Source: Desulfobacteraceae bacterium (GTDB lineage Bacteria; Desulfobacterota; Desulfobacteria; Desulfobacterales; JAABSP01). Taken from it: a stretch of 6,650 nucleotides of DNA. How positions within the stretch are numbered: the stretch's first letter is position 1; each line of letters starts with the position of its first letter. Positions 1-5,648 of the stretch are shown here, piece by piece. Below the pieces are notes generated by a model. It was not told the DNA's origin and searched no databases. It saw only the letters and a program-made list of their open reading frames with translations. The position numbers were made by a program, and so were the translations under genes. Where the stretch lies: positions 1 through 6,650 of the forward strand of contig JAABTE010000145.1 in assembly GCA_011390035.1 (NCBI GenBank), in the 5' to 3' direction.

Positions 1-1331
1 TTACCGCCGATTTTCGGATCGATTTGCCGGGGAACGCCCGCGTCCCGGATCCGGAAGGACAACAAGACCCGGCCGGGCCCGAACCCGACCGGGCGGCCCC
101 TCTTTCCCGCCTGCGGGTGCTGCTGGCCGAAGACAACCCCATCAACCAGCAGGTGGCCATGGAGATCCTGGAGGACGCGGGCGCCCAGGTGGAAATCGCC
201 TCCAACGGCCGGGCCGCCGTGGCCGCCCTGGAGCGGCTGGCCGAAAGCCGACCGCCGGACGTGATCCTGATGGACATCCAGATGCCCGAGATGGACGGCA
301 TCGAGGCCACCCGCCGCATCCGAAGCCAGGAACGGTTTCGAGACATTCCCATCATTGCGCTGACAGCCCACGCCATGGTGGGAGACCGGGAAAAATGCTT
401 CTCCGCGGGAATGGACGATTATGTGACCAAGCCGATCCGGGTGGACCGTCTCATCGAGGCCCTCTCCCGCTGGCGGCGGCCGGAGGAGCGGAAAGCGGCG
501 AGCCCCCCGCCGCCCGTCCCCATGGCGGAGGGGGCCGCCGGGGCCCGTCCGTCGGCTGGAGGCCCCACCGGAACCTGCGCCGCCCCGGACCGGCCGGCGC
601 CGGCGAAGCCGGCTTCCCCGGTCCCCGTCATGGACCCGGACGCCCTGGTGGCCGAGGCCCCGGTCCCCGTCATGGACGCGGACGCCCCGGTGGCGGCGGC
701 CCCGGTCCCCGTCATGGACGCGGACGCCTCGGTGGCGGCAATCGGGGGAAACCAGCGGCTGTTTCTGAAAATTTGTCGCGATTTTCTCGATAATCACCGG
801 AACGGCGCCGAACAAATTCGCCAGGCGCTGGAAAAAGGTGACAATGAGCTTGCCTACCGACTCGCCCATACGATAAAAGGAGTCGCGGGCATCTTTGCGG
901 CCCGGGAAATGACGGCCGCCGCCGAGGCCCTGGAGCGGAACCTGCGCGGGGCGGACCGGCGGACCGGCGCCCCGGTTCCCGCGCCGCCGACGGAGCGCTT
1001 TGGCGCGGCCCTGGAAAAACTGGTGGCTGCCATCGAAGCCTGCCTGGAACGGCGGCCGCCAGACGCCGACACGGATGCGCCACCCGCGCCGGCCGAGGCG
1101 ATCGACGCCCAGGCGCTGGTCGACGAGCTGTCGTACCTGCTGCGGCGCAACAGCCCCCGGGCACTTGAAACGGCGCGGCGCCTGGAGGCCGGCGTCGCCC
1201 ATCCAGAGGCGCCGCCGCTGCTGGCCGGAATGACGGAGGCCATCGATCGCTTCGATTTCCGGTCCGCGCTGGCGTTCCTGGATCAATTGCGCCGCTTGAT
1301 CGACGCCTCATCCGAGAGGGAGAATCGATGA
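1..1331 (+). CDS. Hybrid sensor histidine kinase, 3' part (ATPase tail - receiver - HPt)
   Basis: The frame is open from the left edge. The first complete codons (from position 3) read TADFRIDLPG, which fits the last strand of a histidine-kinase HATPase domain, so the gene begins upstream; the TTG at 24 is an internal codon and not a convincing start. A full receiver domain follows (about 111-473): acidic pair in LLAEDNPINQQ, phosphoacceptor Asp at 273-275 in LMDIQMPEMDG, Thr in IALTAHA and Lys in VTKPI. A Pro/Ala-rich linker (about 485-740) contains three 42-bp tandem repeats. An HPt domain follows (about 730-1060) with the phosphorylatable His at 867-869 in LAHTIKGVAG. The last ~90 residues form a helical tail with the FDFRSALAFL pattern often seen after HPt domains of BarA-like kinases. 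The expected role is a multistep His-Asp-His phosphorelay at the membrane or in the cytoplasm; the sensor part and the final response regulator are not visible. The stop overlaps the next start (ATGA at 1328-1331). Confidence 0.93.
   Translation, partial: TADFRIDLPGNARVPDPEGQQDPAGPEPDRAAPLSRLRVLLAEDNPINQQVAMEILEDAGAQVEIASNGRAAVAALERLAESRPPDVILMDIQMPEMDGIEATRRIRSQERFRDIPIIALTAHAMVGDREKCFSAGMDDYVTKPIRVDRLIEALSRWRRPEERKAASPPPPVPMAEGAAGARPSAGGPTGTCAAPDRPAPAKPASPVPVMDPDALVAEAPVPVMDADAPVAAAPVPVMDADASVAAIGGNQRLFLKICRDFLDNHRNGAEQIRQALEKGDNELAYRLAHTIKGVAGIFAAREMTAAAEALERNLRGADRRTGAPVPAPPTERFGAALEKLVAAIEACLERRPPDADTDAPPAPAEAIDAQALVDELSYLLRRNSPRALETARRLEAGVAHPEAPPLLAGMTEAIDRFDFRSALAFLDQLRRLIDASSERENR
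618..743 (+). repeat. Three tandem 42-bp in-frame repeats leading into the HPt domain
   Basis: Units lie at 618-659, 660-701 and 702-743, each encoding 14 residues of the form PVPVMDxDAxVAxA. The first 15 bases of each unit and most of the remainder are identical, including at third codon positions, which points to recent duplication. The third unit runs directly into GGNQRLFLK, the first helix of the HPt domain, so the repeated unit looks like a copy of the HPt entry segment. As 42 is a multiple of 3, copy-number changes would keep the frame and only alter linker length. Confidence 0.9.
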
Positions 1332-2797
1332 GAAACAACCGTTTGCATTTTTTTAAAAGATTAAAGCTGTCCACCCGCATCAACCTGGCGGGCATGACGC
1401 TCATCCTCTGCTTCATGGGGATCTTTTTCTGGACCAATCAACAGTTCGAGGCCCGCCTGTACGAGGCCCGCCGGAACCAGATCCGCCAGGTGGTTGAAAC
1501 GGCCAACGGCGTGATAACCCATTTCGCCGGGGCGGCCGAGCGCAACGAGATGCCCCTTGACGAGGCCCAGCGCATGGCCACGGCGGTGGTGAGGGATCTG
1601 CGGCACAACGTCAACGAGTATTTCTGGATCACCACCATGGACCATTTCATGGTGATGCACCCCATCGAAGCGGCCGGTATTGAGGGCACCAACGCCAAGG
1701 GCCTCAAGGACGCCCACGGCAAGCTCATCGTCACCGAGATGGTGCGGGTGAGCCGGGAACGGGGCGCCGGATTCGTGAGCTACCACTTTCCAAAGCCGGG
1801 GGGAAAGGAACCACTGCCCAAGATCTCCTACGTGCGGCGCTTTCCGGGGTGGGACTGGGTCATCGGCTCCGGCGTGTATCTGGATGACGTGGCCGCCCAG
1901 GTCAAGGCCATCACCCGGCGGCTGTGGCTCATCTTTCTGGCCATAGCCGGCGTCACCGCCGTCGGCTCCGCCCTGATGGCCCGCTCCATTGTGCGCCCCG
2001 TGCGACACATCGCCGACGGGCTGCGCAAGGGCGCCTACCAGGTGGCCGCCGCCTCCGACGAGGTCTCTTCAGCCAGCCAGAGCCTGTCCCAGAACGCATC
2101 GGAGCAGGCCGCCGCCATCCAGCAGACATCCGCGGCCCTGGAGGAGCTGCGCTCCATGAGCCGGCAAACCACCCATCTCACCCAGGGGGCCGGGGAGCTG
2201 ATGAACGAGAACATCGCCAAGTCCGGCCAGTCCCTCAAGTCGCTCATCGAGCTGAACCACGAGATGGGGCAGATCGAATCGGACAGCGGCCGGATGGCCA
2301 ACATCATGAAGGTGATCGACGAGATCGCCTTTCAAACCAACCTGCTGGCGCTCAACGCGGCGGTGGAGGCGGCCCGGGCCGGGGAGGCGGGCGCCGGATT
2401 CGCCGTGGTGGCCGACGAGGTGCGGAACCTGGCCCTGAAGGCAACCGACGCCTCCGCCAACACCCAGGAGCTGCTGGACACCACCATCCGCCGGGTGGTG
2501 GGCGCGGCCGGCTCCATCAAGTCCATCAACGCCGATTTCGAGTCTATCATCGAGTCTGCCACCCTCATGGGGGAAAAGACGGACGCCATCACCCAGGCGA
2601 GCATAGAGCATGCAAAGGGGCTGGATCAGATCAGCGGCGCCGCGGGGGAAATCGAGGTGGTCACCCAGCAGATGGCGGCCAGCTCCGAGCAGACCGCGGC
2701 GGCGGCCCAGCAGCTTTCGGCCCAGGCCGCGGAAATGAAATCCTTCGTGGCCCGGCTGTTGCGGATCGTGGAAGGAACCGGACGGAACAGATCATGA
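1328..2797 (+). CDS. Methyl-accepting chemotaxis protein with single Cache sensor domain
   Basis: A 489-residue transmembrane chemoreceptor. TM1 is at about residues 17-36 and TM2 at about 197-217. The ~160-residue periplasmic part matches the single Cache type 2 pattern: NEYFWITTMD, MVMHPIEAAGIEG, KDAHGK, GAGFVSYHFPKPG and the closing WDWVIGSGVYLDD. Such domains usually bind small organic ligands; the ligand here cannot be read from sequence. After TM2 only the first HAMP-like helix is clear (SIVRPVRHIADGL), then a long signalling coiled coil with the classic hairpin tip at about 329-367 (IDEIAFQTNLLALNAAVEAA, then FAVVADEVRNLA). That tip is the CheA/CheW contact site. The C-terminus ends GTGRNRS, so there is no NWETF-type CheR tether. 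The ATG at 1328 is preceded by a purine-rich GAGAGGGAG (1314-1322) and overlaps the previous stop. Placement among phosphorelay genes, with no che genes in view, suggests a non-flagellar signalling role, although ordinary chemotaxis cannot be excluded. Confidence 0.95.
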   Translation: MRNNRLHFFKRLKLSTRINLAGMTLILCFMGIFFWTNQQFEARLYEARRNQIRQVVETANGVITHFAGAAERNEMPLDEAQRMATAVVRDLRHNVNEYFWITTMDHFMVMHPIEAAGIEGTNAKGLKDAHGKLIVTEMVRVSRERGAGFVSYHFPKPGGKEPLPKISYVRRFPGWDWVIGSGVYLDDVAAQVKAITRRLWLIFLAIAGVTAVGSALMARSIVRPVRHIADGLRKGAYQVAAASDEVSSASQSLSQNASEQAAAIQQTSAALEELRSMSRQTTHLTQGAGELMNENIAKSGQSLKSLIELNHEMGQIESDSGRMANIMKVIDEIAFQTNLLALNAAVEAARAGEAGAGFAVVADEVRNLALKATDASANTQELLDTTIRRVVGAAGSIKSINADFESIIESATLMGEKTDAITQASIEHAKGLDQISGAAGEIEVVTQQMAASSEQTAAAAQQLSAQAAEMKSFVARLLRIVEGTGRNRS

Positions 2798-4884
2798 TGG
2801 AAGACGCCGCCGCCCGCAACCTGCAGAACGTGCTGATCGTCGATGACGTGCCGGCCAACATCCGGATACTGGAGCAGTTGCTCCGGGACAGCTACGAAAT
2901 CCGGGTCACCACCCGGGGCGCCGAGGCGCTGGAGATCGCCGAAAGCGACGACCCGCCGGACCTGATCCTGCTGGACATCATCATGCCGGAGATGGACGGC
3001 TACGAGGTATGCCGCCGCCTGCTGTCCAGCCGGCGCGCCCGGCACATCCCCGTGATCTTCATCACCTCAAGAAGCGAAGAGGACGAGGAGGCCAGGGGAT
3101 TCGCCCTGGGGGCGGTGGATTACATCACCAAGCCCTTCAGCCCCGAGATCGTCCGGGCCCGGGTAAAGACCCAGATGGACCTGAAGCGCTACCGGGATCA
3201 CCTGCGCCACAGCAACGAGCGGCTCCGCCAGGAAATCAAGAAGCAGGAAATCAGCATAGATCTGGCCAAAAAGATCCTGGCCTGCGTCAACGGCGCCGCC
3301 CCGCGCAACATCCCCCTGAACGACGGGGCCAATCTGTTCGTGGAGGCGGTCTCCATTCCCTGCAACGCGGAGGGCGGCGATCACTACTTTGTGCGGCAGA
3401 CGCCCGGCCCCACGGGCCCCGGGACCCTGATCAGCCTCAAGGACCAGTCGGGCCACGAGGTGGGCTGCATCCTGCGCAGCATCATCTCGGATCTGGCCCA
3501 CAGCCGGCTGGCCGGCGAGGCGGGCGGCGACCTCGAAAACCAGATGAGCCGCCTCAACGACCGGATCTGCCGATCCGGCGCTCTGGGCGGCGAAAACTTC
3601 TTCACCGCCATCACCGGCCGGATCGACCACGCGGACCTGACCTTCCGGTTCGTTTCCGCGGGGCATCCGCCCTTCATGCTGATCCGGGGCGACAGCGTCA
3701 CGCCGGCGCCGGCCGCGGCCGATCCGGGCGCCAACATACCGGTGGGCATCGCCGACGGCGTCTCCTTCACCGCCGGCGAGCTGCCCCTTCGGCCGGGGGA
3801 TCGGCTGATATTTTACACGGACGGCCTGACGGAGATGCCCTTGAAGCGGGGCGGCGCCATGCTGAACACGGCGGAGCTGGCCCTGCTGATCCAGCGGCTG
3901 GCCCGGGAAAAGCCGGCGGCCGATGACAGCCCCGCCGGCGCCTCCAACCTGATGTACCGCCTGCTGGAGGCGGTGGCGCGCCTGAGCGGCGAGACCATCC
4001 TGCCGCCGGAAGAGGGCCGGAAGGGCGTCAACTCCTCGGACGACGACGTCACCCTGCTGTGCATGGAGGTGGAAAAGCGGGCTTTCTTCGCCGAGGACAC
4101 CCTCCACCCCGGAGACTGGCGGGATCTGTGCCGGATCATCGATGCCATGCGGCGCAAGATCATGGCGGAAATGGCCCTGCGAGGCTTTTTCGCGCCGCGC
4201 AACGCCTTTCAGACCGTGCTGGAGGAGGTGCTGGTGAATGCCTGGATTCACGGCAATGGGCAGGACCCCCGCAAGGCCATCGCCCTGCGCCGCCGCTTCG
4301 GCAACGATTTTCACCTTGAGGTGACCGACGAGGGGCCCGGCTTCGACCCGGCGGTCCTGCCCGACCCGACGGTTCGGGAAAACCTGACCAGAACCTCGGG
4401 CCGGGGCGTGTTCCTGATCCGCTATCTGGCCGACGAGGTCCGATGGACCGAAGGGGGCCGGCGCATCCACGTCATTTTTCACCGTCGGCGCGTGAAAGAT
4501 GACTATGAAAAATCACCCGTCAATGATACGATGCCATCGTATGAAACGGATACAACGGAGGAAAGGGGAAATTCAATGGAAATCGCCGTTAAACAAGAAA
4601 ATGGCAGCGCGCGTTTTGAGATTTCCGGCAAAATCGACGAAACCGGAGCCGAGACCCTCAAACAACGGTTCCGGGAGATCAACCAGCCGGATCTGAAGAA
4701 CGTGGTCTTTGATTTCCGCAACGTGAGCCACATCGGCAGCGCCGGCATCGGAAAGCTGCTGCTTTTTTACAAGGACCTGGCCCTGAAGGGGGGGCAACTG
4801 AAGATTCAGAACGCCTCCCAGACGGTGTATGAGCTGTTCACGGTGTTGAAGCTGGACACGATCTTTTCCATCTCCCGGTCATAA
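2794..4884 (+). CDS. Receiver - SpoIIE/PP2C phosphatase - RsbW-like kinase - STAS fusion protein
   Basis: A 696-residue cytoplasmic regulator read from the ATG at 2794, which overlaps the preceding TGA; ATG 2797 is an alternative, and the ribosome binding site is weak, so translational coupling is likely. Residues 11-125 are a receiver (D17, D18, phosphoacceptor D61, T91, K113). Residues 128-165 are a charged helical linker. Residues 170-430 are a SpoIIE-type PP2C Ser/Thr phosphatase with metal-binding motifs GGD (D196), DQSGH (D217), FYTDGLTE (D343) and DDDVT (416-420). Residues 440-565 are a GHKL ATPase of RsbW/SpoIIAB type, with N-box EEVLVNAWIHGN and DEGPGF and GRGVF boxes. Residues 595-696 are a STAS domain with the phospho-Ser position in HIGSAGIG (S648). 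REC-PP2C-kinase proteins such as HsbR and CrsR act on a separate STAS protein (HsbA, CrsA) to control an output. Here the partner is in the same frame, with no stop between. A linker of ~30 residues with low-GC codons joins them. All key residues are present. The single-polypeptide reading is supported directly; whether STAS is also made alone is open. Confidence 0.9.
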   Translation: MMEDAAARNLQNVLIVDDVPANIRILEQLLRDSYEIRVTTRGAEALEIAESDDPPDLILLDIIMPEMDGYEVCRRLLSSRRARHIPVIFITSRSEEDEEARGFALGAVDYITKPFSPEIVRARVKTQMDLKRYRDHLRHSNERLRQEIKKQEISIDLAKKILACVNGAAPRNIPLNDGANLFVEAVSIPCNAEGGDHYFVRQTPGPTGPGTLISLKDQSGHEVGCILRSIISDLAHSRLAGEAGGDLENQMSRLNDRICRSGALGGENFFTAITGRIDHADLTFRFVSAGHPPFMLIRGDSVTPAPAAADPGANIPVGIADGVSFTAGELPLRPGDRLIFYTDGLTEMPLKRGGAMLNTAELALLIQRLAREKPAADDSPAGASNLMYRLLEAVARLSGETILPPEEGRKGVNSSDDDVTLLCMEVEKRAFFAEDTLHPGDWRDLCRIIDAMRRKIMAEMALRGFFAPRNAFQTVLEEVLVNAWIHGNGQDPRKAIALRRRFGNDFHLEVTDEGPGFDPAVLPDPTVRENLTRTSGRGVFLIRYLADEVRWTEGGRRIHVIFHRRRVKDDYEKSPVNDTMPSYETDTTEERGNSMEIAVKQENGSARFEISGKIDETGAETLKQRFREINQPDLKNVVFDFRNVSHIGSAGIGKLLLFYKDLALKGGQLKIQNASQTVYELFTVLKLDTIFSISRS
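4526..4542 (+). repeat. 17-bp perfect palindrome with 8-bp arms upstream of the STAS start
   Basis: The sequence ATACGATG-C-CATCGTAT is an inverted repeat with 8-bp arms and a single central base. It lies in an AT-richer stretch between the ATPase and STAS domains, about 15 bases before the ribosome-binding-like sequence of the internal STAS start. It could be an operator-like site or a small RNA hairpin limiting access to the internal start. There is no T-tract after it, so it is not an intrinsic terminator. Its function is not established. Confidence 0.6.
4557..4568 (+). promoter_or_regulatory. Strong internal ribosome-binding-like sequence before the STAS ATG
   Basis: The purine-rich GGAGGAAAGGGG lies within the coding frame of the fusion, with its AGGGG part 7 nt before the ATG at 4576. 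It is a better Shine-Dalgarno match than the sequence before the fusion's own start at 2794 or before the next gene at 4888. This suggests that ribosomes can start at the STAS domain independently. Confidence 0.6.
4576..4884 (+). CDS. STAS anti-sigma-factor-antagonist-like protein, possible internal-start product
   Basis: The ATG at 4576, in frame with the upstream fusion, gives 102 residues, the usual length of free-standing SpoIIAA/RsbV proteins. It starts MEIAVKQENG, which matches the natural beginning of STAS proteins. The conserved loop HIGSAGIGKLL carries Ser54, aligning with SpoIIAA Ser58, whose phosphorylation by a SpoIIAB/RsbW kinase releases the kinase-bound partner. The codons around the start are less GC-rich than the phosphatase region. 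The ribosome-binding-like sequence at 4557-4568 and the palindrome at 4526-4542 look like remnants, or working parts, of a separate gene start. Two readings remain: a dedicated partner protein made from within the fusion gene, or only a domain of the fusion. It is listed separately because the start signals are unusually good. Confidence 0.45.
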   Translation: MEIAVKQENGSARFEISGKIDETGAETLKQRFREINQPDLKNVVFDFRNVSHIGSAGIGKLLLFYKDLALKGGQLKIQNASQTVYELFTVLKLDTIFSISRS

Positions 4885-4887
4885 GCC

Positions 4888-5607
4888 ATGAAAGAGTCGA
4901 AAAAAAAGAACATTCTGATAGTGGACGACGCGCCGGCCAACATCCGCGTGCTGGTGGAAATCCTTCTGGAAACCTATGAGATCAGCGTGGCCACCAGCGG
5001 CGTCGAGGCCCTGGATCTGGCCATATCGGCGGACCCGCCCAGCCGGCCGGACCTGATTCTGCTGGATATCGTGATGCCGGAAATGGACGGCTACGAGGTC
5101 TGCAAGAAGCTCAAGCGAAACGACCGCACCCGGGACATCCCCGTGGTCTTTGTCACCGCCAGCACCGATGACGACACCCTCCAGGAGGCCTTCGAGGCGG
5201 GGGGCACCGATTACGTGCGCAAGCCGGTGAGCCGCATCGAGCTTCTGGCCCGCATCAAGTCCGCCCTCACCCAGCAGGAGCTGACCCGCAAGCTGCTGGC
5301 CGAGGAAAAGCTTCAGGGCGTGCTGGAAATGGCCGGCGCCGTGTGCCACGAGCTGAACCAGCCACTGCAGTCCATCTCCGGCTTCTCCCAGCTTCTGATG
5401 ATGCAGACCACCGAGTCGGACTCGCGCTACGAGTACATCTCCATCATCAAGGAACAGATCGACAAGATGGGCGAGATCACCAAAAAGCTGATGCGCATCA
5501 CCCGCTACGAGACGGTCAACTACATCGAAAGCACCCGCATCATCGACATCCACCGGGCTTCCGAGGACGAAATGATCGATGGCGCCCCTGATGGAGATAC
5601 CCGATGA
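4888..5607 (+). CDS. Receiver - HisKA phosphoacceptor protein lacking an ATPase domain
   Basis: A 239-residue cytoplasmic protein. Residues 8-125 form a receiver with D13, D14, phosphoacceptor D60 in LLDIVMPEMDGYEVC, T90 and K112. Residues 128-145 are a helical linker. Residues 145-208 form a HisKA dimerisation/phosphoacceptor hairpin with H154 in VCHELNQPLQSISGFSQLL and a second helix ending LMRITRYE. The protein stops about 30 residues later, with no N, G1 or G2 boxes, so it cannot bind ATP as a standard histidine kinase. It could dimerise and pass phosphate between D60 and H154, or be phosphorylated in trans; this is inference. Its receiver closely resembles that of the upstream fusion (shared VDDxPANIR, LILLDI, MPEMDGYEVC), suggesting duplication. 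It starts 3 nt after the previous TAA with no clear Shine-Dalgarno, so translational coupling is likely. Codons 5-7 lie in a run of eight A. The alternative view, a kinase truncated by mutation, is less likely because the frame ends cleanly in an ATGA overlap. Confidence 0.9.
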   Translation: MKESKKKNILIVDDAPANIRVLVEILLETYEISVATSGVEALDLAISADPPSRPDLILLDIVMPEMDGYEVCKKLKRNDRTRDIPVVFVTASTDDDTLQEAFEAGGTDYVRKPVSRIELLARIKSALTQQELTRKLLAEEKLQGVLEMAGAVCHELNQPLQSISGFSQLLMMQTTESDSRYEYISIIKEQIDKMGEITKKLMRITRYETVNYIESTRIIDIHRASEDEMIDGAPDGDTR

Positions 5608-5648
5608 AGATGGATGCACACACCCGGATGGAGACAAGGGCCGAATGA
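5604..5648 (+). CDS. Possible 14-codon coupling or leader ORF
   Basis: The ATG at 5604 overlaps the TGA of the receiver-HisKA gene, and its own TGA (5646-5648) overlaps the ATG of the oxidoreductase gene (5645). GGAGA at 5593-5597 sits 6 nt before the start. The predicted peptide MKMDAHTRMETRAE has no recognisable motif. It bridges the only gap between the two genes, so it may serve to carry ribosomes across by termination-reinitiation. It is too short to support as a real protein by composition, and it may be chance. Confidence 0.3.
   Translation: MKMDAHTRMETRAE

Noticed and set aside
24..26. TTG at 24 as the start of the first gene
   Set aside because: The frame is open upstream and reads as the end of a kinase ATPase domain, so the gene is truncated by the window edge rather than starting here.
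1924..2793. Upstream extension of the phosphatase fusion frame to 1924
   Set aside because: This stretch is an Arg/Gly/Pro-rich out-of-frame reading of the chemoreceptor gene; the receiver domain begins right after the ATG at 2794.
3067..4482. 471-codon open frame on the minus strand
   Set aside because: It is the antisense shadow of the PP2C and ATPase domains and shows no family pattern.
4495..4560. Possible promoter in the low-GC pocket before the STAS start
   Set aside because: TATGAA near 4541 is only a partial -10 match, and no credible -35 was found at the right spacing.
4788..4794. Seven-G homopolymer in the STAS region (another at 5889-5895)
   Set aside because: Considered as phase-variation tracts, but both frames are intact and runs of seven G are unremarkable at this GC content.
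4900..4908. Run of eight A followed by G, containing an A-AAA-AAG slippery heptamer, at codons 5-7 of the receiver-HisKA gene
   Set aside because: The -1 frame stops after about two dozen codons with no stimulatory structure evident, so programmed frameshifting has no apparent product. Lys-rich N-termini commonly contain such runs.
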